64,000 nt of DNA from contig OY970830.1 of the NCBI GenBank assembly GCA_963853835.1, positions 37,409,966-37,473,965 of the forward strand, given 5' to 3'. This document shows positions 35,304-44,509 of this stretch, one piece after another. The stretch's first letter is position 1, and every line of letters starts with the position of its first letter. The notes under the pieces were generated by a model, which did not search any database, was not told the DNA's origin, and saw only the letters and a list, made by a program, of their open reading frames with translations. The translations under genes and the position numbers were made by a program. This DNA is from Calendula officinalis. Taxonomy: Eukaryota > Streptophyta > Magnoliopsida > Asterales > Asteraceae.

Positions 35304-35317
35304 ATCTCCCCCTTTTT
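35304..35317 (-). other. Polypurine tract of element E
   Basis: Plus atctcccccttttt, that is AAAAAGGGGGAGAT on the element's sense strand, touching the 3' LTR. Confidence 0.8.
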
Positions 35318-35847
35318 GATCTTTAACACGTCATCACAGTCTTCAAACTTCAGATTCTTCTCATTATCTGTCTTTGGCAAGAAAATATTTTTCTGAATTT
35401 CAAGATTAAAACATTTCAGAAATCTGGAAGTTTAAGATACTCAAAGTGGATATGTTTTTCGTTGATACTGTTTGAGTGAGGAAATCCTATAACTGATTTA
35501 CTTAAAGATTTGAAAATTTTAGGAAACAGAATATCAGTTAAGTAAGGATTTGACTGGGTTTTCAGATAATGGAGAGGTTGTTTTTGGATTTTGTGGTAGA
35601 GGAGGATAAGGATATAATGATAGTGTTTTTGAATGATTTGTCAGTTAAAATTTTGGATGTGTATGTATGATTTTGTAAGAATGATATGTAGATTTAGGAT
35701 TTGGGTGAATGTGGATAATTTGTATTTGATATGGAACAAAAGGTTTGTACAGTTAAGATTTTGTACGGATAATGAATGTTATGGAATTTTGGAAAGAATG
35801 GTTTAAACGGTTGAGCTTGTGATATACGTGGTTGAGATTTTTTAGAA

Positions 35848-36046
35848 AGAATGATTTGAACGGTTAAGCTTTTAGATGTGTGTGTTTGTTTGGTTTGGTA
35901 GGAATGATTTGAACGGTTAAGCTTTTAGTTGTGTGTGTGTGTTTGGTTTGGTAGGAATGATTTGAACGGTTAAGCTTTTAGATGTGTGTGTGTGTGTGTT
36001 TGGTTTGGTAGGAATGATTTGAACGGTTAAGCTTTTAGATGTGAGT
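35848..36046. repeat. Tandem repeat of about 52-58 bp with GT tracts
   Basis: gaatgatttgaacggttaag recurs at about 35848, 35902, 35954 and 36012, each followed by cttttag and a GT-rich tract of different length and then tttggtttggta. A diverged further unit lies at about 35795. The differing unit length comes from the GT tract. Confidence 0.85.
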
Positions 36047-36462
36047 TGGTTGAGGTTTTGGAGAGAGATTATGTTGATGATTCGGTTTTGTTCTTCTTCA
36101 CTTGTTTTTCTATCTAGTACACTGATTATCATTTTCTCTTTCTCTTAATCACTTGATCTAAAACGTTTCTGATTTTGCAGTTGATTTGAGTACATGTGTT
36201 ATGAAGTTTCTTCTTTGATGGGATGTTTGTGGTTCTTTTTGACGTTGTTCAGTTATACACCCGATATTATAACTATTTCTTGCTCTTTTTCTCCCCCTCA
36301 TGAGGATCATGATAAGGGTCCTCATGATAAAGCTGAATCGTTGCGTTTTGGAAACGGAGAGAGGAATGGTGTGTCGGTGAAAATCAAGAGCCAAGATCGG
36401 AATGAGAACCAGAAACATGTAGTACTCGACAAATTGATTTAATCCTTTGAATGTTTTGAGAA

Positions 36463-37643
36463 AAATATTTGGAAATGAAGAATAGCAATGTCAATGATCA
36501 CGTGAAGTCATAAACAGATGCAATCTTTACTGAAGAACTTCAGTAAAGAGATCGTTTACGGATATGACAAACACGATGATTAGAGACATTGTTAATCAAA
36601 TATTTGAAATTTAAAAGAAATCAATTTGTTTGGTTATATCAAAGATCAGTGAAGTATACCACTTACAAAGATGCAATCTTCTCTGAACGTGTGTAGAGAA
36701 GAGATCGACGGATATACAAAGATCAATGACATAACAATGTGCATTCAAAACGATTTTGAGTGTGTGAGAACTGGAGAAAGTCAGAATTGAATCTGAGCAG
36801 TTTTGAGAAGATGAAAAATGATTTCTCCACGGAGCGTTTAAGAATGAAAATCGTTTAATAATAGTAAGAACAATCAATCCAAGATGGTGTTAAAAACAGA
36901 TGCAATCAGTACTGATTGAAATTAGTAAAGAGATCGACGGATTTAACAGCAAATTGTGTTGAGTGTTACAAACAAGTCATTTAAAAATGAAAAATTTATG
37001 TTGTGCAAAATCAGGGTTGTGAAAAATTGAGCCACAACGCAAGAGACGAAAAATTTGTCATAAACAGATGCAATCTTTACTAATCGAGACTAGTAAAGAG
37101 ATCGTTTACGAATATGACAAAAATTTGTATCCTACGTTGTGAACACATCATTGTGAGCACAAAGTGAGATAAAAAAAATTTGGAATGTTGAGCATCACAG
37201 AATAATAAAGAATTTATGAGATTGTGATGTCAACAACTCAATATGAGTAAAAAAAAATTTGTAATTGAGTATTGATTTTGAAAAATGTAAATTTTATGTA
37301 AGAAGAGAAAAATTGATTTTTTTTTTTAAAAGAATTTTAACAATGAAGGAACACAAAGGTAGCAATGAGAAATAAGAGAATTAGCAATAAACAGATGCAA
37401 TCAGTACCAACCTAGACTGGTAAAGAGATCGTTTACGAATATTGCAAAAGCTAATACTCAACATTGATAAGCTTGTGTTATTGTAAAGTTGTAGGAGGTT
37501 GAAAAACTGTTTGAGGTAAAAAAAAATTTATTATCAAGATAGAATAAGAAAATTTGTAATAAACAGATGCAATCAGTACCAAGTGAGATTGGTAATGAGA
37601 TCGTTTACGGATATTACAAAAATGGATACCCCATATTGATAAT
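36463..37643. repeat. Array of six large covarying foldbacks with an invariant internal motif
   Basis: Six cores, at 36511-36565, 36664-36715, 36891-36944, 37061-37115, 37388-37442 and 37560-37614, share agatgcaatc on the left and gagatcg on the right. Between these, inner stems differ but pair: ctttactgaag/cttcagtaaag in core 1, cttctct/agagaag in core 2, ctttacta/tagtaaag in core 4, tacca/tggta in cores 5 and 6. Outside the constant blocks, arms of 20-40 nt again pair with their own partner and not with the others: gtcata/tatgac in 1 and 4, tgttaaa/tttaaca in 3, agcaat/attgc in 5, tttgtaat/attacaaa in 6. Total hairpin length is about 95-145 nt each. They lie in the noncoding 3' part of element E. 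The pairing holds on either strand; function is unknown. Confidence 0.8.
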
Positions 37644-37699
37644 TCAAAAAAAAAATTTGAAAGGAGCATTGAAACAGGATTTAGCGATTATAAAGAATG

Positions 37700-37808
37700 C
37701 TCCCCCTCAACAGTTGTTTTTCAAAAATCATAAAGCAGTTATGCTCCCCCTTTACATAAGAATGTCAATTTTCTCCCCCTTGACAAGTGAATATAGTAAT
37801 TCTCCCCC
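37700..37808 (-). other. Cluster of purine tracts in element E
   Basis: ctccccct occurs at about 37700, 37743, 37773 and 37801, with another at 36290; on the sense strand these read AGGGGGAG, like the tract at the LTR. Reported Sirevirus noncoding regions also carry several such copies. Confidence 0.6.
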
Positions 37809-37966
37809 TCAACCAATGATGTCATTGAAAACCGGGTTTCAAGCAGATGTACTTGAAAGCCATTGCTTTGAAGTTTGAGTCATATACTGATGTGTATATA
37901 AGTCATTTAGATGAAGCGCGAGTTATACACTGAGGCGTGTATAAGTCATTCTCCTGCAAAAACAAA

Positions 37967-38314
37967 TCAAACAACTTTTGGTACCCATTTTTGTTTGGGT
38001 CCGACGATGTTAGCGTGAGAATGAAACCACCGATAAGTTGTATCGATTTGATTTAAAGATTGAGAGTTCCAAGAAAAACTGAAACTTGATGTTTCACTTT
38101 CAAATAATTTCCGGGGAATTATTTGAGATGTTGGAGTTTTGGGAACCCATTTTGCTTTTAAGATTGAGGATGTTTTGTAAACATAAACAGGAAATGTTTT
38201 TGGCACTTGTGGAAAAGTCATATTAGGTGCCAATGAAAGTAAATCATTTCTTGAGTATTTTAACGATTTAGTTTTGGAAAAGATTTTCTTTGAAGCACTA
38301 GAATGTTTCAACAC
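37967..38314 (-). pseudogene. Gag tail of element E, separated from its front part
   Basis: An open frame reading SKTKSLKYSRNDLLSLAPN and ILKAKWVPKT, with GPKQKWVPKVV at its end. KxKWVPK repeats are typical near the end of gag in Sirevirus-like Copia elements (compare KQAWVPNIN at 61.77 kb). It lies downstream of the main gag frame, cut off from it by the rpoC2 segment and the inverted repeat. It is best read as the displaced end of the same gag. No start codon is assigned. Confidence 0.5.
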
Positions 38315-38705
38315 GGTTGATGGTGTAGATTTTATTGAGTATCAAGGAGTCAAGGTATTTTGGCCAAAATACCAAAAGGAAGTAAATCCCTTTTTTTTTA
38401 TTCCCGTAGAAGTCCACATTTTGGCCGAGTCTTCTTCCATAATGGTACGGCACAATAGTATTATTGGGGTAGATACACAAATCACTTTAAATAGAAGAAG
38501 TCGGGTAGGCGGGTTGGTCCGAGTGAAGAAAAAAGAAGAAAAAATAAAACTGATAATCTTTTCTGGAGATATCCATTTTCCTGGAAAAACAAATAAGGCA
38601 TTTCGATTGATACCACCAGGAGGGGGAAAACAAAATTACAAAGAATACAAAAAATTGAAAAATTGGCTATATATCCAACGAATGAAACTTTCCAGGTACG
38701 AAAAA
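38315..38705 (+). pseudogene. rpoC2: Nuclear copy of a plastid rpoC2 segment
   Basis: The plus-strand frame reads FIEYQGVKVFWPKYQKEVNP, then IPVEVHILAESSSIMVRHNS, IIGVDTQITL, RSRVGGLVRV, FSGDIHFPGKTNKA and LKNWLYIQR. It is recognisable as part of the beta'' subunit of the plastid-encoded RNA polymerase. The frame stays open but has substitutions (PESSS to AESSS) and a deletion near LIPPG. It is therefore transferred plastid DNA in the nucleus, here inside a retroelement gag. It cannot give a working product as it lacks nearly all of the about 1380-residue protein. Confidence 0.88.
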
Positions 38706-38710
38706 AAAAT

Positions 38711-38917
38711 AATAACAAAACACCTCATGCGACCCTTTAGATAATAATAAAAATCAGATCTTATGTCTGTCTCGATCTCTTACTGTAGGCCTTTACCCAG
38801 TCAGAGAAGAACAGCCACAGCGCCACCAAGAACCTCGACCTACAGTAAGAGATCGAGACAGACATAAGATCTGATTTTTATTATTATCTAAAGGGTCGCA
38901 TGAGGTGTTTTGTTATT
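38711..38917. repeat. Perfect inverted repeat: 79-bp arms, 49-nt loop
   Basis: 38711-38789 is the exact reverse complement of 38839-38917, base for base by my reading, around a 49-nt spacer. The right arm includes the last codons and stop of the gag-like frame. The left arm touches the rpoC2 piece through an A-rich run. A transcript through it would form a long perfect duplex. Confidence 0.92.
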
Positions 38918-40900
38918 TTGCTTAAGTCTATAAGAGGAACCTAATTTATTTGGAGTTTTAGGTGCGGAATTTCCTCTAATAACTTGTTTAAGAGCATTCA
39001 GTTTCTTATCAGAGTGTGGCGGGACCGTGGATCTCCTAGGCTTAGGCTTGGTAGAGGATCTGACTTGTGATTTCGGTTTAGGTGTAGAATTTCCTCTATG
39101 AACCTCAGTTTGCTTGATTTTATAAAAATCACGATATGCCATGACAGGAGAAAACATTCTTGAGTTTTTACTTTTATTCGTTGCAGTTAAAGGAGAATCT
39201 AAGTTCATAGATGCACTAGGCTTCTTAAGTTTCTGAAGATTAGATGATTTAGATTCTAAATTTTGAATTTGTGCTTGCAACTTTAGTTTCTCTTTCTCAT
39301 AAGATTTATGTGTTTCATCAATTTTATTTTCTAATCCATGAATTTTTGTTTGTAGAACTGATTTTTCTTTGTCAAACGCCTTATGTGTTTCATCTATTTC
39401 AGTTTCCAATTGACAAATTTTCTTTTCAAGAATTAGATTTGGTACATAAATCTTTGGTGTAACCTTTTGTTGAATAACATCATTTCCCTTAATATCAAAT
39501 TCTTCTGGTTTTATAATGGGAAAATAATCATCATTTTCAAATTGAGCCCTTTTAGTTTCATATGTTTTATTTAATTCAGTGTAATTGAAACTAATTTGAG
39601 CATTCTCCTTTTTAGCTCTGTTGAAGTTCTCTATTTCTTCTTCCTCGTCAGTCATCCGAATGAATCGCTGCGAGATTCCATTGAGTAGATATCTTGAATC
39701 ATATAATGTAGGAGCCATTTTGCACGCGGTCTTAAGATATTCAGGATTGTCAGCTCCTAGCCCTTCTCGAGAGTTGAAATATTTGAAATCTTTAGGCTTG
39801 TTAAGATGAATGGTTTGATCAGTGTGTCCTCGTTTAACAATCAATTCCTCAAGATGTTTGATATGTGAATTCAATTTAATTATTTCATGCTTGAGTGTGT
39901 TTATGATATTTTGTTTGTTTAGCATTTCATTTGATGAAAGAATGTTTTGTTCATGAAGATTTTCGGTTAATTCTTTGATTTGCGAATTTAATGATTTAAA
40001 CTGTTGTTCATTTTCATCAAACTCTTGTTGTTTACGTTCCAAACAATTTTTAGTTATTTGATATTCATGCCATGTGTCAATGTACAATTTGTAATATTTG
40101 TCATTTCGATCGTTTGAAATTGTATTTTGGGCATTTTTAAGATTTGTTATTTCCATTTCTTTTTCAGAAATTGTATGAGACAAATTCTTAACATCATTAT
40201 CATATTTGACATTCAATTCTGATACTTGATTTTGTAACTCCAGATTCTCAAGTTTGACATTTTTAATTTGTTTAATCTGTTGAACAAGTTGTTCATTTTC
40301 ATTTTGCAAATTATTTAAACGTTCTTGAAATTGATTATTTAAATCTTTTTCATCTAAAATGTTTTGTTTTAAAGAATCAATTTCAGATATCTGAGTTTGA
40401 ACAAAACAAGTATCAGAATCAGTGGAAGTATTTTCATTAGAAAGAAGAGAAATATGTACCTTGTCATCCTTGTTGACTTCTTCATTAAAACGATCAGCAA
40501 CCGCAGCATTTTCAGAATCTTCAGGATCTGAATCTTCCATCCATTTACTATCTTCAACAGATAACACTTTTTCAGTCTCAACTTGTTTAGCCATCAACAT
40601 CTTACGTTCATAATACTCTGAATCCCGAACGTTTAATTTCTTTGTAGCATCCAAAAGTGCGACAGTTGGCTTTTTAGTTGAGATTGTAGCAGATATATCA
40701 GGCTTAATGTCGAATGAAGATCTCAGATTATTGTTTCTAGGCTTTGAATTGTATTTCTTCGCATAGTCTGAAATTTTTGCTATAACTCGTAGTACGTCTT
40801 GACGTTCTTTATCCAAATCATCATTGATAGCTGGTGTAGGTTTTTCCATTTGTTTATAATATTCGGCAGCTTTTCTCGCATTGGCAAGGTCTGGATCCAT
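38888..40900 (-). CDS. Coiled-coil gag-like protein of element E, 670 residues
   Basis: Intact frame from ATG 40900 to a stop at 38888. It starts MDPDLANARKAAEYYKQMEK. The central half is rich in Glu/Lys/Asn/Gln with long heptad-like stretches (about 170-350 and 480-560), so a coiled coil is likely. Near 370-410 KDFKYFNSREGLGADNPEYL and YDSRYLLNGISQRFIRM occur. The tail is basic (KPKSQVRSSTKPKPRRS). There is no zinc knuckle and no pol domain. Coiled-coil segments are known in extended gag proteins of Sirevirus-like elements, and that is my reading; a captured host protein is less likely. Its last codons lie in the 79-bp inverted repeat. Confidence 0.65.
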   Translation of the reverse strand: MDPDLANARKAAEYYKQMEKPTPAINDDLDKERQDVLRVIAKISDYAKKYNSKPRNNNLRSSFDIKPDISATISTKKPTVALLDATKKLNVRDSEYYERKMLMAKQVETEKVLSVEDSKWMEDSDPEDSENAAVADRFNEEVNKDDKVHISLLSNENTSTDSDTCFVQTQISEIDSLKQNILDEKDLNNQFQERLNNLQNENEQLVQQIKQIKNVKLENLELQNQVSELNVKYDNDVKNLSHTISEKEMEITNLKNAQNTISNDRNDKYYKLYIDTWHEYQITKNCLERKQQEFDENEQQFKSLNSQIKELTENLHEQNILSSNEMLNKQNIINTLKHEIIKLNSHIKHLEELIVKRGHTDQTIHLNKPKDFKYFNSREGLGADNPEYLKTACKMAPTLYDSRYLLNGISQRFIRMTDEEEEIENFNRAKKENAQISFNYTELNKTYETKRAQFENDDYFPIIKPEEFDIKGNDVIQQKVTPKIYVPNLILEKKICQLETEIDETHKAFDKEKSVLQTKIHGLENKIDETHKSYEKEKLKLQAQIQNLESKSSNLQKLKKPSASMNLDSPLTATNKSKNSRMFSPVMAYRDFYKIKQTEVHRGNSTPKPKSQVRSSTKPKPRRSTVPPHSDKKLNALKQVIRGNSAPKTPNKLGSSYRLKQNNKTPHATL

Positions 40901-42785
40901 ATTTTTGCGATTAGGATTTTGGGTAAAAGTTCTTTTGTGTTTAAAATGTGAAAATTAAAATTGTTTAAAAAGTTTTTAAAAAGTTGAAAATGAAATTGTT
41001 TAAAAAGTTTAAAACATTTTAAAAAGTTTAAAAGTGTAAAATTAAAAGGGTTAAAAACAAAATTAAAAAATAGAATCAGATTGAATTTAAATGTTTTGAT
41101 TGTTAATTGCCGAGAACGTTGATTGTAATTGAATTTTGGTTTTGTGCTTAAAAGGTGAACTGGGCTTAAACCGTTGTAAGGTGAATTGGGCTTAAAAAAT
41201 TGAGATTGGGCTGCACACATGAATTCAAGATACTGGACTGAATTTAGACGGAATCATCTCCGACTCCAACTCTTTCCACCGCCTCAGCCTCTGGATCTAG
41301 TTCTTCCACAGATACACCGGTGGCGTCACCGAAATCACCGTCTCTATCCGGTTCCTACTCACGGGAGCCGAAAACGAGATCTTCAAAATCGAAATTGAGA
41401 ACTAAAGTTCTCATGTAGAGAACTTTGTTTGAGTCGATTCTGCAATCTGAATCAACTGTTCGAGCCAAATACTTTCAAGATGTTACGTTCGATAATTGAA
41501 GATCACGATTCTGGTTTACGTTCAATTGATGTAGCGATTACGATTGAAGATTGAAGATTACGATTACTGTTGAAGTCGAACTGTTAAGAATTGTTGAACA
41601 CTTTGACGTTGTTCTTGATTTCAATTACGATTATGAATAACTGAGTACTATCTCAGTTTACGATTATGATCAATTGGATTTCCAATTGATGTTTCTAGTT
41701 TACGATTACGATCCGATCAAGAGCCGATGGTTGATTAACAATTGAATACGCAGCTCTTTATGGATGCCAAACAAGATCAATTTGATTGAAATTTTTAATC
41801 GAATGAAATTGAGGTTTATTCAGTTGATTGAAATTGAAATTGGTTATCGAAATAGAGACAACTCAAGAATCTTGATTCGATTCAATTGAGAGATCGATTA
41901 TATATTGAATCGACGTCTGAATCCGAACACAAAAACGATTTGTGAGCCGAAGATCAATTGTTGAATCACGTTTGAATCGAAATCGTTGAATCAAATTATG
42001 AATCAGAATTACGAATTAAGAATCGGAATTGTTGCTCGACTTTAAATCAGAGACCTGTTGTTAAGCCGATTGAAAATCGTTGAATGGATTTGACACTGAA
42101 TTGATTTCGATTTTAATTGTATTTCAGATTAAGATGACGAACTTGTGAAGAATCATTCCGAATACTGGAAAGAGATCGGTATTAACGAACTAGGAGAATA
42201 TTGGGCCGAACTAGGTGAATTCCTTGGGCCGAACTAGGTGAATTGGGCCGAAGTTAATAAAAGTTCGATATGGGCCGAAGAGTTTAGTAGTTCGGGCCGA
42301 ACTACTCAACCAGTTGCTCGGGCCGAACTTCTAAATCCCCGAACTTGTTCTTCGTCGTTGAAGCCGAACTCTTGTACGCGTACGAACTTTTCTTCCCTTT
42401 TTCGATCCGATTTTGCTCGATACTCAACCAAATTCAATGATTCTTTTTGCTAGATGTTCGAAATCCAATTGCTAACACTCTGAACCGATCAATTTCTTCA
42501 ATCCATTACACAAGAGCTTCGAATCTTCGATTTACAGTAACTTTTCAACTTTTTTCACTTTTTCTCTAAAATCATCAAATTTAAGGTCGAATGTTGATGG
42601 AATTGATCTGAGATTGATTCTATTCTTCTTAGAAACAATGGAGACACACTAATCCATGATCAAATCTTCAATTCCAACGAAAAATTTACAACATTAAATT
42701 TCTCATTGACGAACAAACTTTTCTTCACTTTTTCTCAGATCTTCATCAATCTAGCTCGATTTGGATCTTCTCTTAATAGAGATTT
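40901..42785 (-). other. Leader of element E with GGGCCGAAC repeats
   Basis: No long coding frame. The middle part (41.4-42.1 kb) is dense in short gattacgatt/gaatcg-like words. At 42204-42330 gggccgaa occurs six times. Two copies form a near-perfect palindrome, agtagttcgg-g-ccgaactact (42285-42305). In element orientation this lies between the primer-binding site and gag. Confidence 0.6.
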
Positions 42786-42800
42786 TGCTCTGATACCAAT
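42786..42800 (-). other. Primer-binding site of element E
   Basis: Minus ATTGGTATCAGAGCA directly follows the 5' LTR; a match to the initiator tRNA-Met primer site. Confidence 0.88.
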
Positions 42801-43071
42801 TGTAGAACCTAATGAGACTATAATCAAGCTAATCCATGAAGATTCAAGTGAGAAATAGAAGATTTGAGTGAGTGTGTGTTCTTGGTGTAAGTGTGTGAAA
42901 TTGAGAGAGAATGAGATGAATGAAACTTTCCCTAAAAGTGTATTCAGTAATTGTGTGGAAAGCTTGACTTGAAAGTCAAAGATACAACCTTATATACTCC
43001 TACCACTTAACAAAGGACAAGTTAACTAACGGACTTTAAAGATCAAAACTATTACAAAATTAGTCCTAACA
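42801..43071 (-). repeat. 5' LTR of element E, 271 bp
   Basis: Matches 35033-35303; GATGG follows it, completing the target duplication. Confidence 0.92.
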
Positions 43072-43116
43072 GATGGCCTAACACAAACTCTAAGAAATAT
43101 GTGGTACCCAATTTTC

Positions 43117-43868
43117 CTTAGGCTATGGGATATGGTACCACATGTGGTACCCACTTTTCCTGCCACATCATCGCCACCTCAGCAACCACACCACCACCAC
43201 ACCACATCATCTCTAAGGCTATGCGGTATGGGCCCATGGCGTGGCCATGGGTGGTGATGTGGCAGGAAAGCCACGGCGTGGCCATGGGTGGAACACCCCC
43301 CGCCCCCAAACGGCGTGGGGGGTTGGCGTGGTGGAGAAAGCGTGCAGGCAACGGGAGGCCACGGGTGTTGGGGGTTGCTTTTTGATAAATGATGGCTTGT
43401 GATTGGTTAATGGGTATTTTCTTTTCTTTTTTATTTAAAATTAAATTGAATAAAATGGTGTGGTGGGGTGGGTATTTCCTAGAGATGATGTGGTGTGGTG
43501 GTGGTGTGGTTGCTGAGGTGGCGATGATGTGGCAGGTAAATTGGGTACCACATGTGGTACCCATACCCCATAGCCTAAGAAATACCCACCACACCACACC
43601 ACACCACACCACACCACACCACACCATTTTATTCCATTTAATTCTAAATAAATAAAAAAAGAAAATAAAAAGAATATCACTCAACCAATCAGAAGCATCC
43701 ACGCCTACCCCACACCCGTTACTCGGCGTTGGCCGTGCCCCCTCCCCATCACGCCAACCCCCCACGCCGTTGGGGGGGGGGGTGTGTTTGCCTTTTCTTC
43801 CACGGTGTGGCCTTGCCACCTCACCACCACGCCAATGCAATATTGGCCCATACCATGCAATCTAAGTA
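43117..43868. mobile_element. Nested foldback MITEs
   Basis: 43117-43221 and 43475-43580 are inverted copies of about 105 bp (cttaggctatgggatatgg, gtaccacatgtggtaccca, gccacctcagcaaccacacc). A second, related pair has one end at 43218 (taaggctatgcggtatggg) and the other, inverted, at about 43836-43868 (cccataccatgcaatctaag). The two elements of one family are therefore interleaved or nested. (CACAC)n tracts at 43587-43625 and a run of ten G at about 43771 are included. GC content is unlike its surroundings. Open frames here are low-complexity. Confidence 0.7.
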
Positions 43869-44139
43869 AAGGTAAGAAAGATAAACGAATTCTCAGGACG
43901 GGTAACTTTTTATTCAATATTAATAAGAAATGGTCTGCATAAACACATGAATTAAAACCTAATTATTCATTTCAAAATAAAACCAAAATAACTAAAACGA
44001 CATTTTTTTACCCCTAAACACTCTTGTTGGGCCCGTTTCTGATAAATCACACAGAATTTTGACTCTTTCAGATACCAAAATCAAAGTTGGCATTATTTAT
44101 GAGGAATGATTTTATATTACAATTGTATTATAGGAGGAA
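43869..44139. other. Short spacer before Helitron-3
   Basis: AT-rich; no gene, no P450 exon and no repeat that I recognise. Confidence 0.4.
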
Positions 44140-44175
44140 CTAGTGGGTGGTCCCCCCGCGCGTTGCCGCGGGGGA
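44140..44175 (-). other. 3' hairpin and CTAG end of Helitron-3
   Basis: Minus ccccgcg-gcaacg-cgcgggg then ggaccacccaCTAG. The spacing of hairpin to end is 14 nt, at the long side of the usual range. Confidence 0.8.
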
Positions 44176-44509
44176 TTTTTATATGATACCGAGAAGAGTG
44201 TTTACTAATATTTATAATACATTCAAAAGATCGTTGACAGAAAATTTTTACATGACCCTAAAAAGTTTGATTGCTAATATTCACACTACATTCTAAAGTT
44301 TGGTAATTAGTGGTATTTACATAACCCAAAAGAGATTGTTCAGATCAGTAAGTTAAGATGTTGTTCAGCTATTTATGCCATGCTGCTCGAGGTTTTGGTT
44401 TTCTTGGTTGTTTGATCCGTAGTATCTGTGTAAGTTGGAAAGAAAATGTTATAAAAAATTATGTGATTTTGTGGGGTATTTTGAATGTAAGTAATTTGTT
44501 TGTACCTGG

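Larger units (their letters stand above)
35033..43071 (-). mobile_element. LTR element E, Sirevirus-like, gag-bearing but pol-less
   Basis: 271-bp LTRs at 35033-35303 and 42801-43071 (TGTAGAACC...CCTAACA) are flanked by GATGG at both outer sides (35028-35032, 43072-43076). On the minus strand the primer-binding site ATTGGTATCAGAGC follows the right LTR and a purine tract (AGGGGGAGAT) precedes the left one. From 5' to 3' (right to left) it holds a long leader with GGGCCGAAC repeats, a coiled-coil gag-like frame, a plastid rpoC2 insert beside a perfect inverted repeat, a gag tail, purine tracts, six large foldbacks and a GT-rich tandem repeat. No protease, integrase or reverse transcriptase is seen. 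It was inserted into an intron of the P450. Confidence 0.9.

Noticed and set aside
36463..37643. CRISPR array
   Set aside because: The repeats are spaced irregularly (about 140-330 bp), are foldbacks with variable stems, and lie in a plant retroelement. No cas gene exists here.
38274..38744. A functional plus-strand gene of 156 codons
   Set aside because: It is a fragment of plastid rpoC2 with substitutions and a deletion, lying inside a retroelement; length and context rule out a working polymerase subunit.
43118..43840. Long open frames on both strands, Pro/His/Thr-rich
   Set aside because: They arise from GC-rich foldback arms and CACAC tracts; both strands are open at the same place and no domain is seen.
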